This document shows, one piece after another, positions 28,353 through 39,821 of a DNA stretch of 64,000 nt (position 1 is the first letter of the stretch; the number at the start of each line of letters is the position of its first letter). A model generated the notes under the pieces. The model ran no database searches and was not told where the DNA came from. It was given only the letters and a program-made list of their open reading frames with translations. The stretch is from assembly GCF_003985155.1 (NCBI RefSeq), contig NZ_ML133688.1, positions 434,001 through 498,000 on the forward strand. Direction: 5' to 3'. The DNA is from Rhizobium vallis (GTDB taxonomy: Bacteria; Pseudomonadota; Alphaproteobacteria; Rhizobiales; Rhizobiaceae). The position numbers were made by a program, and so were the translations under genes.

Positions 28353-28733
28353 TCAGACTGGGATGGGAGGCGCGCGCGAATTCGGCCGGCTGACGGTGCT
28401 TGCCCCGGCAACCGCTGGGGTCTCGATTGGCGAGTTGACGAGCGAGGCGAGCTTGCGATCGAGCCAGCAACCCGCATCCGGCGTCGGCAGGATAACGGAG
28501 GACGACAGGCGGCAGGTTTCGCAATTCGGCTTGAAGGTGGCGGTCTTGCCGTCATCGTCCTTCACCGTCACGCAGAGAGAGGCAAAGCTGCCGTCAGGCA
28601 GCCTATAGACCGCAGCGTCGTAGCCTTCGGCGGAGATGGCCTGCGGCGCCTGATGGGCGAGGCCCAGCAAAAGCAGGCTCACCGCGCAAAGCATGCGCAG
28701 GAAGAGCGTTGCTTTCAGTCCGGTCTGCCGCAT
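28353..28733 (-). CDS. Small exported Cys-containing protein (DUF2946-like)
   Basis: 126 residues. A signal-type helix (LRMLCAVSLLLLGLA) is followed by a short domain with FKPNCETCRLSS, a C-x-x-C motif, and another Cys further on (DAGCWLDR). This resembles the DUF2946 family, which accompanies periplasmic copper proteins. It is 74 bases before the YcnI-PCuAC gene and in the same direction, so it is probably co-transcribed. A role in copper or thiol handling is inferred from the context. Confidence 0.65.
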   Translation of the reverse strand: MRQTGLKATLFLRMLCAVSLLLLGLAHQAPQAISAEGYDAAVYRLPDGSFASLCVTVKDDDGKTATFKPNCETCRLSSSVILPTPDAGCWLDRKLASLVNSPIETPAVAGASTVSRPNSRAPPIPV

Positions 28734-28898
28734 GAGATCCCCTTCAACAGCATGTCGCGATAACCGGTTTCCCCGCCGAATGCAAAAGCAGATTTGCCTG
28801 AGATCGGCGCCTCCCCTGAGTATGACGACAAAAATTTGTCAGGTCACGACATTTGGCCTTGCCAAGTGCCGCCCCCGCCGGATAATTGCGCCAACCAT

Positions 28899-29061
28899 GT
28901 TGGGAGAATCCGGTGCTTTCGTCACCGGTGCCGAAGGAGCAACCGCCCCGGAAACTCTCAGGCAAAAGGACCAGCAGGGGCAGACGGAACTCTGGAGAGA
29001 AGCGTTCTCGAAACGCTCGCCGAAGGGATAACAATCTCAGGCGCTAAGGACAGAGGGGGCT
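28899..29061 (+). ncRNA. Tandem glycine riboswitch (gcvT motif, two aptamers)
   Basis: Aptamer 1 (about 28899-28980) reads GGGAGA, then CCGGTG...CACCGG, GCCGAAGGAGCAA, then CTCTCAGGCAAAAGGACC. Aptamer 2 (about 28989-29061) repeats the plan: TGGAGAGA, GCCGAAGGGATAACAA, then TCTCAGGCGCTAAGGACAGAG. These are the conserved elements of both aptamers of the cooperative glycine riboswitch. Glycine binding turns on the cleavage operon downstream. A candidate expression-platform hairpin GCGCCTT/AAGGCGC (29102-29120) lies just before the gcvT Shine-Dalgarno. Confidence 0.95.
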
Positions 29062-29138
29062 CAGGAGGGAAGTGCGCAGTCGCGCCTTCAGATTTGAGCC
29101 CGCGCCTTCGAGAAAGGCGCAAACCCCGGAGGCGTCTT

Positions 29139-30275
29139 TTGGACGATACTGCTGCCCTGAAGAAAACCCCGCTGCATGCCCTGCATCTCCAACTCGGCGC
29201 CCGCATGGTGCCGTTCGCAGGTTACGACATGCCGGTGCAATATCCCGCGGGCGTCATGAAGGAGCATCTTCATACCCGCGCCGAAGCAGGCCTCTTCGAT
29301 GTCTCCCATATGGGACAGGTCATCATCAAGGCGAAGTCGGGCAGCTATGAGGATGCAGCACTCGCGCTCGAAAGCCTGGTGCCTGTCGATATCCTGGGTC
29401 TTGCCGAAGGCCGCCAGCGCTACGGCTTCTTCACCGACGATAGTGGCTGCATTCTCGATGACCTGATGATCACCCATCTCGACGACCACCTGTTCGTCGT
29501 CGTCAACGCTTCCTGCAAGGAGGCCGACGTCGCTCACCTCCGGGCCCATATCGGCGACCAATGCGATATCACTGTTCTCGATCGCGCTCTGATCGCGCTG
29601 CAGGGACCGCGCGCGGTCGAGGTTCTCGCCGAACTCTGGGCCGATGTCGCGGCGATGAAATTCATGGACGTTCGCCACTGCCGCCTCCACGACGTGTCCT
29701 GTCTGGTCTCGCGCTCCGGCTACAGCGGTGAGGACGGCTTCGAAATCTCGGTTCCATCGGACAAGGCCGTGGATGTCACCATGCGGTTGCTCGAACATCC
29801 CGATGTCGAGACGATCGGCCTCGGCGCGCGCGACTCCCTGCGCCTGGAAGCCGGCCTCTGCCTCTATGGCAACGATATCGATACGACCACCTCGCCGGTC
29901 GAGGCAGCGCTGGAATGGGCAATACAAAAGGCGCGGCGCGGCGCCGGCACGCGCGCCGGCGGTTTCCCGGGCTCCGGACGCATCCTTTCCGAACTTGAAA
30001 ACGGTGCTGCGCGCCGCCGCGTCGGCCTGAAGCCGGAAGGCAAGGCGCCGGTGCGCGGCCATGCCAAGCTCTATGCCGATGCCGAGGGCAAGGTCGAAAT
30101 CGGCGAAGTCACCTCCGGCGGCTTCGGCCCCAGCGCCGAAGGCCCGGTTGCCATGGGCTACGTACCCGTCTCTCATGCTGCGGCAGGCACGCTCGTTTAC
30201 GCCGAGGTGCGCGGCAAATATCTGCCGATCACCGTCAGCACCCTGCCCTTCGTTACCCCGACCTACAAACGCTAA
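29139..30275 (+). CDS. gcvT: Aminomethyltransferase (T-protein of the glycine cleavage system)
   Basis: 378 residues. Transfers the methylene group from GcvH to tetrahydrofolate and releases ammonia. Segments [54 protein letters not shown] and [20 protein letters not shown] are standard. I choose TTG at 29139: GGAGG (29128-29132) is 6 bases before it, and the protein would begin (M)[12 protein letters not shown]; the frame upstream of it runs through the riboswitch. First gene of the gcvT-H-P operon. Confidence 0.93.
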   Translation: MDDTAALKKTPLHALHLQLGARMVPFAGYDMPVQYPAGVMKEHLHTRAEAGLFDVSHMGQVIIKAKSGSYEDAALALESLVPVDILGLAEGRQRYGFFTDDSGCILDDLMITHLDDHLFVVVNASCKEADVAHLRAHIGDQCDITVLDRALIALQGPRAVEVLAELWADVAAMKFMDVRHCRLHDVSCLVSRSGYSGEDGFEISVPSDKAVDVTMRLLEHPDVETIGLGARDSLRLEAGLCLYGNDIDTTTSPVEAALEWAIQKARRGAGTRAGGFPGSGRILSELENGAARRRVGLKPEGKAPVRGHAKLYADAEGKVEIGEVTSGGFGPSAEGPVAMGYVPVSHAAAGTLVYAEVRGKYLPITVSTLPFVTPTYKR

Positions 30276-30298
30276 CCTTTTTCCAGAGAGGACGAACA

Positions 30299-30660
30299 AT
30301 GCTGAAATTTACCGAAGAACACGAATGGCTGAAGATCGAAGACGGCGTTGCGACGGTCGGCATCACCACTTATGCCGTCGACCAGCTCGGCGACCTGGTT
30401 TTCGTCGAACTGCCGGAAGTCGGCGCGACCTTCTCCAAGAACGGCAATGCCGCGACCGTTGAATCCGTCAAGGCTGCTTCCGACGTCTATTGTCCGCTCG
30501 ACGGCGAGATCACCGAGGTCAATCCGGCCATCGTTGCCGATCCGTCGCTGGTCAATTCCGATCCTCAGGGCGCCGGCTGGTTCTTCAAGCTGAAGCTTGC
30601 AAATGCTGCGGACGCCGATGGCCTGCTCGACGAGGCGGCCTACAAGGAGCTCACCGCGTA

Positions 30661-30661
<1 letters not shown>
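30299..30661 (+). CDS. gcvH: Glycine cleavage system H protein
   Basis: 120 residues. The lipoylated Lys58 is in [13 protein letters not shown]. It carries the aminomethyl intermediate between the P and T proteins, and is lipoylated from LipB-derived octanoate (lipB is at 14.6 kb). GAGAGGA precedes the ATG. The TAA overlaps the gcvP ATG (TAATG), so translation of gcvP is coupled to it. Confidence 0.96.
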
Positions 30662-33525
<2,864 letters not shown>

Positions 33526-33565
33526 CGGTCAAGCCTGACGCTGTCGCGAAAGGCTGGACAATCCA

Positions 33566-33590
33566 AGCCCCTTCCATCATGGGAGGGGCT
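33566..33590 (+). terminator. Terminator of the gcv operon
   Basis: AGCCCCTTCC and GGGAGGGGCT form an imperfect stem around ATCAT, followed by TTCCTATTCT. It lies 41 bases after gcvP. Confidence 0.65.
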
Positions 33591-33628
33591 TTCCTATTCT
33601 GATAGAATGCACGAAAGAAGGTCATCCC

Positions 33629-33901
33629 ATGCCCCAGGATCAAAGCGAAGCAAGAATGCAGGCGCCCTGGTCGAAACCTGTGCTCATCGCTCTCGAAGAG
33701 CCCGGCCAATACGTGACCATCGACAACACCCAGGCCGCCTCCTGGGCGATGATCGAGGACTGGCCGACGGAGGACGGTGCCGCACTCGACCAGGCGCTGC
33801 TGATCTGCGCCGACGTCATCAAGGGCAAGCGCACCGGCGAGGATGCACGCAAGGCATTCATCGCCGCCGCAGTCGAAGCGGACCTCGACATCAAGGCCTG
33901 A
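33629..33901 (+). CDS. DUF982 family protein
   Basis: 90 residues. The pattern PVLIALEEPGQYVTIDNTQAA, AASWAMIEDWP and LLICADVIKGKRTGEDARKAFIAAAVEA is DUF982, a family multiplied in Rhizobiales with unknown function. The start at 33629 has AGGTCATCCC upstream (GAAGG nearby). It lies 103 bases after gcvP and is followed directly by the gcvP-tail remnant, so the gene is enclosed by homologous gcvP ends. Confidence 0.88.
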   Translation: MPQDQSEARMQAPWSKPVLIALEEPGQYVTIDNTQAASWAMIEDWPTEDGAALDQALLICADVIKGKRTGEDARKAFIAAAVEADLDIKA

Positions 33902-33918
33902 ACGGCGATGACGGCCAA

Positions 33919-33999
33919 GTCCGTAACGTCTACGGCGGCGACCGCAACCCGATCTGCACCGCCGACCGGTGGAAAGTCATGCGGAGGCGGCGGAGTAAT
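33919..33999 (+). pseudogene. Decayed second copy of the gcvP 3' end
   Basis: Starting 18 bases after the DUF982 stop, the DNA aligns to the last ~78 bases of gcvP (33448-33525), with a 3-base insertion and two 1-base gaps. Translated, it reads NVYGGDRNPICT beside [11 protein letters not shown] in gcvP, and then the shared end GCGGAGGCGGCGGAGTAA-like versus GCAGAGGCGGCCGAGTAG. No start signal or longer frame is present. It is a fossil left by a duplication or by an insertion event involving gcvP's tail. Confidence 0.8.
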
Positions 34000-34141
34000 A
34001 TTCGGCAAGCCCTTCCCGCACATATCAAGGCATAGGTTCAAATTTAACCTTTCTTAGCAAGTCTCTGTTAGCAATTCGAAATGGGCGATTTCCATTCAGT
34101 ATGGATGTTCCCGTCGATCTTTGTTTTGCGTGCAGGTTCTC

Positions 34142-35182
34142 ATGCGTCCATCGGCTGTGCCAGCAATTCTCCTCGCCGCCCTGATTCTCTCGGGATGCTC
34201 CGCCAGTTCTGGCGCCGAAGATCTGCTGGCGAACGTGCCGTCGTCGGAAACGACCAACGCCATCACCAAGCCAAGCGGCCCGGTTCCGGCTGCAGCCGTT
34301 GGCAGTCCCGCGCCGCAGGCAAGCCCGCCGCAGCAGGCGCTGAGCTGGACGGGACCGGTTCCGGAGCCGCAAGCGCTCGTGCCGACGGACCGGCCGGTCG
34401 GCATGCCAATGCCGACGGAAAGACCGGTCGCGATGCTCATGCCCGCCGACCCGGGTATCGAGCCCGACGCCGATACGAAATCGCCGACACGCGGGCGAAT
34501 TTACAGCCACCGTTTCCGTGACGCCAAGCCGATCAACTTCGGCTCTACCTCGCCGAGAAAGCTTGCCGTGCACGGCGTCGACGTGTCGCGCTGGCAGGGC
34601 GAGATCGATTGGGAGACGTTGCGGAAGCAAGGCGCGAACTTCGTCTATATCAAGGCGACCGATGGTGGCGATCACCTCGATCCGATGTTCAAGAAGAACT
34701 GGCGCCGCGCCAAAGAAGCCGGCCTGAAACACGGCGCCTATCACTTTTTCTACTGGTGCCGAACAGCCGGCGAACAGGCCGATTGGTTCATCCGCAACGT
34801 GCCGAGGGAAGCAAATGCGCTTCCGCCGGTCATCGACGTGGAATGGAACGGCGAATCGAGCTGCAAGAGACGCATCTCCCCCGCCCGTGTCCGGGAAAAG
34901 ATGCAGGTCTTCATGGACAAGCTGGAAAGCTATTACGGCCAGCGCCCGATCATCTACACCGCGCCGGACTTCTATCGGGATAATTTGAAGGGCGAAATGC
35001 TCAATTATCCCTTCTGGCTCCGCTCTGTCGCCGCCCATCCTTCCAAGGTCTATCCGGGCCGCAAGTGGCTCTTCTGGCAATATTCCGGTTCCGGCCTTTC
35101 CGATGGCGTCGACGGCAAGATCGATCTCAACGTGTTCAACGGCAACGAAAGCGATTGGCACGACTGGGTGGCGTCGCGGTAG
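34142..35182 (+). CDS. Lipoprotein with glycoside hydrolase family 25 (lysozyme) domain
   Basis: 346 residues. The signal peptide has lipobox ILSGC (MRPSAVPAILLAALILSGC), so it is probably a membrane-anchored lipoprotein. A Pro/Ala-rich linker (about 30-140) precedes a GH25 domain: GVDVSRWQGEIDWETLR, FVYIKATDGGDH, then HGAYHFFYW, PPVIDVEWNG with the catalytic Asp/Glu pair, and WLFWQYSGSG. GH25 enzymes cleave peptidoglycan between MurNAc and GlcNAc. The ATG at 34142 gives a proper lipoprotein signal; a TTG at 34121 would add seven residues. Confidence 0.88.
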   Translation: MRPSAVPAILLAALILSGCSASSGAEDLLANVPSSETTNAITKPSGPVPAAAVGSPAPQASPPQQALSWTGPVPEPQALVPTDRPVGMPMPTERPVAMLMPADPGIEPDADTKSPTRGRIYSHRFRDAKPINFGSTSPRKLAVHGVDVSRWQGEIDWETLRKQGANFVYIKATDGGDHLDPMFKKNWRRAKEAGLKHGAYHFFYWCRTAGEQADWFIRNVPREANALPPVIDVEWNGESSCKRRISPARVREKMQVFMDKLESYYGQRPIIYTAPDFYRDNLKGEMLNYPFWLRSVAAHPSKVYPGRKWLFWQYSGSGLSDGVDGKIDLNVFNGNESDWHDWVASR

Positions 35183-35335
35183 CACGTCGTCATGAGGCCA
35201 CCGCCTACCGTGCCATTCCGAGACAGATGTGGCGGCGCGACGTCTGCGCCATAGCCCTTTGCTAACGCAATGCCTTCAGCATTCCCTAAGCCGTTGTGGG
35301 TAAAACGCTACCATCCAGTTCTGGGGAAACGGCTG

Positions 35336-35641
35336 ATGAGCATATTGAGCATTACGAGCACTGCTCTCTCGGGCATGAGGGCGCAGACGACGCGGGTCAG
35401 CGCGATCGCCAACAATATCGCAAACAGCAGCACGCCGGGCTATGCCAGGCTGAACACCAGCCTCACCTCCGTTGAACCAGGCGGTGTGCAGGCGATCGTC
35501 GAGCCGACGGCGTCTGATGTCGATCCCGCCAGCGAACTGACCGATATGATCCAAGCCGAGCAGAGCTACAAAGCCAACGCCGTCGTCTTCGAGACCGGCG
35601 CTGACATGTGGGAAATGCTCATGAGCATCAAGCGCGACTGA
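35336..35641 (+). CDS. Flagellar basal-body rod-like protein (short)
   Basis: 101 residues. The N-terminus MSILSITSTALSGMRAQTTRVSAIANNIANSSTPGY has the Flg_bb_rod signature (LSGM, IANNIANxxTxGY). The C-terminus SELTDMIQAEQSYKANAVVFETGADMWEMLMSI matches the FlgBC-type end that packs the rod. It is much shorter than FlgC or FlgG and lies outside any flagellar operon. The start at 35336 has GGGGA 10 bases upstream; the longer frame to 35270 adds unrelated residues. Function as a minor rod protein or secretion substrate is inferred. Confidence 0.8.
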   Translation: MSILSITSTALSGMRAQTTRVSAIANNIANSSTPGYARLNTSLTSVEPGGVQAIVEPTASDVDPASELTDMIQAEQSYKANAVVFETGADMWEMLMSIKRD

Positions 35642-35708
35642 GCACGGCAGGTAAAGGCCAGCGCTGCAATAACCCCGTCTTGAATCGGTCCTATGCCGGT
35701 CTGCGCCA

Positions 35709-36353
35709 ATGACGCGGATCGATCCCATGCCTGATCGTCAGGATTTTCTCACCATTTCCGCAAGAGCCGAACAGGATGCGCCGCCGCTTGTGCTGCTGCA
35801 CGGTAGCGGCATGCATGAACGCAATCTCATCGCGCTCGCCGACAGGGTCGGCCCCGATCGCCCTTATCTGGCGGTGAGAGGTGCGGTGGTGTGGGAGGAA
35901 GGATTCGCCTTCTTCCGGCGAAACCCGGACCGGACGCTTGATTACATCGATCTCTTCGATCAGACCCACCGCCTCGCCGATTTTCTGGCGAAGGCGCTGG
36001 AAACCCGGCGCTTGAAACGGTCGCCGGTGCTGCTCGGCTTTTCGAATGGTGCGATCATGGCCGCTTCGATCCTGCTGCATCGCCCGGAAACAGCGGCCGG
36101 CGCCATCCTGCTGCGGCCGCTGTCACCGGCGCCGGCCGCCGATTTTCCCGATCTGAAAAACCATCGCATCCTGATCCTCGCGGGTGAACGCGACGAACGG
36201 CGCGCGCCCGAAGATGTTGTGCTGGTGAAGGATCAGATCGAAAAAAGCGGCGCCGGCGTCACCACCAGATTGTTCCCCACGGGCCATGGCCTTGACGAGG
36301 AAGAACCGGATTTCATCAGGAGTTGGCTGGCGAAAAATTTCCCACCAGCCTGA
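35709..36353 (+). CDS. Alpha/beta hydrolase (carboxylesterase-like)
   Basis: 214 residues. The oxyanion region VLLHGSGMHERN and nucleophile elbow GFSNGA (catalytic Ser) resemble the phospholipase/carboxylesterase family. Asp in LAGERDERRAP and His in GHGLDEEE complete the triad. Cytosolic; substrate unknown. The start could also be at the ATG at 35727. It is convergent with the suf operon, 12 bases from the sufA stop. Confidence 0.85.
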   Translation: MTRIDPMPDRQDFLTISARAEQDAPPLVLLHGSGMHERNLIALADRVGPDRPYLAVRGAVVWEEGFAFFRRNPDRTLDYIDLFDQTHRLADFLAKALETRRLKRSPVLLGFSNGAIMAASILLHRPETAAGAILLRPLSPAPAADFPDLKNHRILILAGERDERRAPEDVVLVKDQIEKSGAGVTTRLFPTGHGLDEEEPDFIRSWLAKNFPPA

Positions 36354-36364
36354 ACGCGGCACTA

Positions 36365-36757
36365 TCAGGAATGCGCCGGTTCGCTCTGCCGTTGGGCGGC
36401 AAGGGCGGCCAGATCGGCAGGCTTCAGTTCGACGGATTCGCCGCAGCCACAGGCCGATGTCTGGTTCGGATTGGTGAAGGTGAAGCCCGAGCGCAGAGTG
36501 GTCTGCTCGAAGCCCATTTCGGTGCCGAGCAGATAGAGCACGGCCGATGGTTCGACCCAGACCTTGGCGCCGTCGCGCTCGATCAGGTCGTCCTTGGCAT
36601 TGGGCTCGGTCACCAGGTCGATGGTATATTCCATCCCGGCGCAACCGCCCTTCTTGATGCCGACGCGCACACCCTTGGCGTCAGGGCCTGAGTTCTCGAC
36701 GATCGCCTTGACGCGGGCAGCAGCACCGTCCGTCATGCTCATGATTGCAAAGCCCAT
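36365..36757 (-). CDS. sufA: A-type Fe-S carrier SufA (HesB/IscA family)
   Basis: 130 residues. The three ligand Cys are C39 (KKGGCAGMEY), C103 and C105 (SACGCGES). It receives clusters from the SufBCD scaffold and passes them to apoproteins. AAGGAGA is upstream of the ATG at 36757; the longer frame to 36778 has none. Last gene of the operon. Confidence 0.93.
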   Translation of the reverse strand: MGFAIMSMTDGAAARVKAIVENSGPDAKGVRVGIKKGGCAGMEYTIDLVTEPNAKDDLIERDGAKVWVEPSAVLYLLGTEMGFEQTTLRSGFTFTNPNQTSACGCGESVELKPADLAALAAQRQSEPAHS

Positions 36758-36874
36758 CGGCTCATTCTCCTTCCGCAACCGGGGTCAAGATCCGGCGCAT
36801 CATGAATCAAATGTAGTGCCCTGAAGTAAACGGATCAATACCGCGGGGGATGATGTCAGTACCACGGTACTGTA

Positions 36875-37255
36875 TCAGTACCAGCCGACGGCGACCTGCG
36901 CTTCTTCCGACATGCGGTCCGGCGTCCACGGCGGATCGAAGGTCATGGCGACCTCGACGCCCGACACGCCTTCGACGGCGCCGACGGCATTTTCGACCCA
37001 GCCGGGCATCTCGCCGGCGACCGGGCAACCGGGAGCGGTCAGCGTCATCATGATCTTCACCATCCGATCGTCTTCGATGTCGATCTTGTAGATCAGCCCG
37101 AGTTCGAAGATGTCGGCCGGAATTTCCGGATCGTAGACGGTCTTCAGGGCGCTGATGACGTCGTCGCTCAGCCGCGCCAGTTCATCGGCCGGGATGCTGG
37201 AATGCACGATGCCTTCGCGCACGTCGATCTTTTGTTCGCTTTCGTCCAGGCTCAT
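36875..37255 (-). CDS. sufT: SufT-like Fe-S assembly protein (DUF59/MIP18)
   Basis: 126 residues. The DUF59 core is ISALKTVYDPEIPADIFELGLIYK, with the conserved Cys in TLTAPGCPVAGEMP and a C-terminal MTFDPPWTPDRMSEEAQ. It corresponds to sufX of the rhizobial operon and acts in Fe-S maturation. GAGGAGT is 8 bases before the ATG at 37255; a GTG at 37264 overlaps that Shine-Dalgarno and is rejected. Follows sufS by 12 bases. Confidence 0.93.
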   Translation of the reverse strand: MSLDESEQKIDVREGIVHSSIPADELARLSDDVISALKTVYDPEIPADIFELGLIYKIDIEDDRMVKIMMTLTAPGCPVAGEMPGWVENAVGAVEGVSGVEVAMTFDPPWTPDRMSEEAQVAVGWY

Positions 37256-37267
37256 AAAGGACACTCC

Positions 37268-38509
37268 TCAGGCAAAGAACTTGCGCGCATATTCCAGCGC
37301 ATCGGCCAGCGCATCGACCTCGGCGCGGGTATTGTACATGCCGAAGGATGCACGGCATGTGGATGTGACGCCGAAGCGTTTCAAGAGCGGCATGGCGCAA
37401 TGCGTGCCGGCCCGCACCGCGACACCCTGCCGATCGATCACCATCGAGACGTCATGGGCATGGATGCCGGCAAGCTCGAAGGAGAAGATACTCCCCTTCT
37501 CCGCCGTCGTCCCGAACATGCGCAGCGAATTGACTGATCTCAGACGCTCGACCGCATAGGCCGCTAGATCGGCCTCATGACGGGCGATCGCCTCACGGCC
37601 GATCTTCTCCATATAGTCGAGCGCGTAGCCCAGCCCGATCGCCTGCACGATCGGCGGCGTGCCGGCCTCGAAGCGATGCGGCGGATCGTTGTAGGTGACG
37701 GCGTCTTCGGCGACCTCGAAGATCATCTCGCCGCCGCCCTGGAACGGGCGCATCTCCTGCAGCCGTTCCTTCTTGCCGTAGAGCACGCCGATGCCCGATG
37801 GGCCGTAGAGCTTGTGGCCGGTCATCACATACCAGTCGCAATCGATGTCCTGCACGTCGACCGGCAGATGCACGGCACCTTGCGAGCCGTCGATCAGCAC
37901 CGGGATGCCGCGCTCATGCGCGATGCGGCAGACTTCCTTGACGGGAACGATCGTGCCGAGCGCATTCGACATATGGGTGATGGCGACGAGCTTGGTGCGC
38001 TCCGTCAGGCTCTTCTCGAAATCCTCGATGTGGAAGGCGCCCTCATCATCGACGGGAACCCAGACCAGTTTGGCGCCCTGCCGCTCGCGGATGAAGTGCC
38101 AGGGCACGATGTTGGAATGGTGCTCCATGATCGAAAGCACGATCTCATCGCCCTCGCCGATCTTTGGCATGCCCCAGCCATAGGCGACGGTGTTGATCGC
38201 TTCGGTCGAATTCTTGGTGAAAACGATGTTGTTGACAACAGGCGCGTTGAGGAAACGACGCACCTTCTCGCGCGCCGCCTCATAGGCATCCGTCGCCGCA
38301 TTCGAGAGATAATGCAGGCCGCGATGCACATTGGCATATTCGTGGGCGTAGGTATGTGAGATGGCGTCGATCACCACCTGCGGCTTCTGTGCCGAGGCGC
38401 CGTTGTCGAGGTAGACCAGCGGCTTGCCATGCACCTTCTCCGCCAGGATTGGAAAATCCCGGCGGATGGCTTCGACGTCGTATTGCGTGGCTGGCGCTAG
38501 CTTGTCCAT
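37268..38509 (-). CDS. sufS: Cysteine desulfurase SufS (group II)
   Basis: 413 residues. PLP Lys233 in MTGHKLYGPSG and active-site Cys371 in RAGTHCAMPLL; both contexts identify SufS/CsdB. Supplies sulfur to SufBCD. Its stop lies 12 bases from sufT and its start 12 bases from the sufD stop, consistent with one operon. The window holds a second desulfurase (sufS2). Confidence 0.96.
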   Translation of the reverse strand: MDKLAPATQYDVEAIRRDFPILAEKVHGKPLVYLDNGASAQKPQVVIDAISHTYAHEYANVHRGLHYLSNAATDAYEAAREKVRRFLNAPVVNNIVFTKNSTEAINTVAYGWGMPKIGEGDEIVLSIMEHHSNIVPWHFIRERQGAKLVWVPVDDEGAFHIEDFEKSLTERTKLVAITHMSNALGTIVPVKEVCRIAHERGIPVLIDGSQGAVHLPVDVQDIDCDWYVMTGHKLYGPSGIGVLYGKKERLQEMRPFQGGGEMIFEVAEDAVTYNDPPHRFEAGTPPIVQAIGLGYALDYMEKIGREAIARHEADLAAYAVERLRSVNSLRMFGTTAEKGSIFSFELAGIHAHDVSMVIDRQGVAVRAGTHCAMPLLKRFGVTSTCRASFGMYNTRAEVDALADALEYARKFFA

Positions 38510-38521
38510 CGATATATCCGA

Positions 38522-39796
38522 TCAGGCGTGCTTTTCGAGCCAGGCCGAGATCACGCCTTCCAGCGCCTCGACCAGGGCTTCATCATCAAGTTCCTCGACG
38601 ATCTCGGCGACGAAGGCGTTGACGAGCATCGCCCGCGCCTTGTTCTCCGGAATGCCGCGCGCCATCATGTAATAGAGATGATTGGCGTCGATATCGGTCA
38701 CCGTCGCGCCATGGCCGCACTGGACGTCATCGGCGAAGATCTCAAGCTCGGGCTTGACCGAAAATTCGGCATCATCGGACATCAGCAGCGTATTGCAGGC
38801 CATCTTGGCATCGGTCTTCTGCGCATCGGGCGCGACGCGGATCATGCCCTGGAAAACGCCCTTGGCGCGGTCGAAGACGACGTTGCGGATCACCTCGGTC
38901 GAGCCGGTGTGCGGTACGTCGTGGCCGAGCACCATCGTCACGTCGGTATGGCTGTCGGCTCCAAGAAGGTTGATGCCGCGCAGCGTCAGATCGGCGCCCT
39001 CGCCCGTCACCTTGATATTAAGCTCCTGGCGCACCAGCTTGCCGCCGGCATTGATGACGAACAGCCGGAGCTTGGCGTCAGCGCCGAGATCGACGCGGAT
39101 CTGACCGAGATGCGTATCGTCGGCGCCCTGCTGCTGCAGGATGATCCAGGTCAGCTCCGTGCCCGCACCGACCGTGATGTCACTGATATGGGACACGAGG
39201 GCCGCATCACTTGTCGCCGCGAGGTGACGCTCGATCACAGTCGCCTTGACGCCGGCGCCGAAGGAGACGGGAAGGCGTGTATGTGTCTGGCCGCCGGCAT
39301 GGATAAACTGGATTTCGAGCGGGTCTTCGAGCACGGTTTCGGCAGGCACGTCGACGACATAGCCGTCGCGCACGAAGCTGCCGTTGATACGGCCCACCGC
39401 GTCATCGGAACCGAGTGCATCCAGGCCGTCCGCGGCCGAGCCGTTGATCAGATGTTCCGAATAGGCGGAAATACCAAGACCGTCGGCGGCAGCCTTCTGG
39501 TTGGAATGGCCCTGGATCACCGCCAGCACCGTGGCATCGGCAACGAGCGGCTCCAAAGGCTCCGAGCCCGCGTCGCCCGCCTGCGACGGGACCGTGCGCA
39601 GGAGATTCTTGAGGTCGGTATAGTGCCAGGCCTCGATGCGGCGCGTCGGCAGGCCGGCCTTCTTCAGGTCGTCAAGAAGCCGGTCGCGCAACGCCGTCAC
39701 GGCACCATTGCCCGGCAGCTCGCCGATCTGCTGGTTGAAGGCTTCGATCAACGCCGCCTCGGCCGCGGTCAGGCGGCCTGTCGTCTGCATGTTCAT
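38522..39796 (-). CDS. sufD: Fe-S scaffold subunit SufD
   Basis: 424 residues. N-terminal helical part (RLTAAEAALIEAFNQQIGELPG), a central beta-helix, and the C-terminal motif KTDAKMACNTLLMSDDAEFSVKPELEIFADDVQCGHGAT with conserved Cys and His. Partners SufB and SufC. AAGGA precedes the ATG at 39796 by 8 bases; a second ATG at 39790 is possible. Overlap with the next gene is absent (25-base gap). Confidence 0.95.
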   Translation of the reverse strand: MNMQTTGRLTAAEAALIEAFNQQIGELPGNGAVTALRDRLLDDLKKAGLPTRRIEAWHYTDLKNLLRTVPSQAGDAGSEPLEPLVADATVLAVIQGHSNQKAAADGLGISAYSEHLINGSAADGLDALGSDDAVGRINGSFVRDGYVVDVPAETVLEDPLEIQFIHAGGQTHTRLPVSFGAGVKATVIERHLAATSDAALVSHISDITVGAGTELTWIILQQQGADDTHLGQIRVDLGADAKLRLFVINAGGKLVRQELNIKVTGEGADLTLRGINLLGADSHTDVTMVLGHDVPHTGSTEVIRNVVFDRAKGVFQGMIRVAPDAQKTDAKMACNTLLMSDDAEFSVKPELEIFADDVQCGHGATVTDIDANHLYYMMARGIPENKARAMLVNAFVAEIVEELDDEALVEALEGVISAWLEKHA

Positions 39797-39821
39797 GGAC
39801 GTCGTCCTTTCCGCCCGAAAC

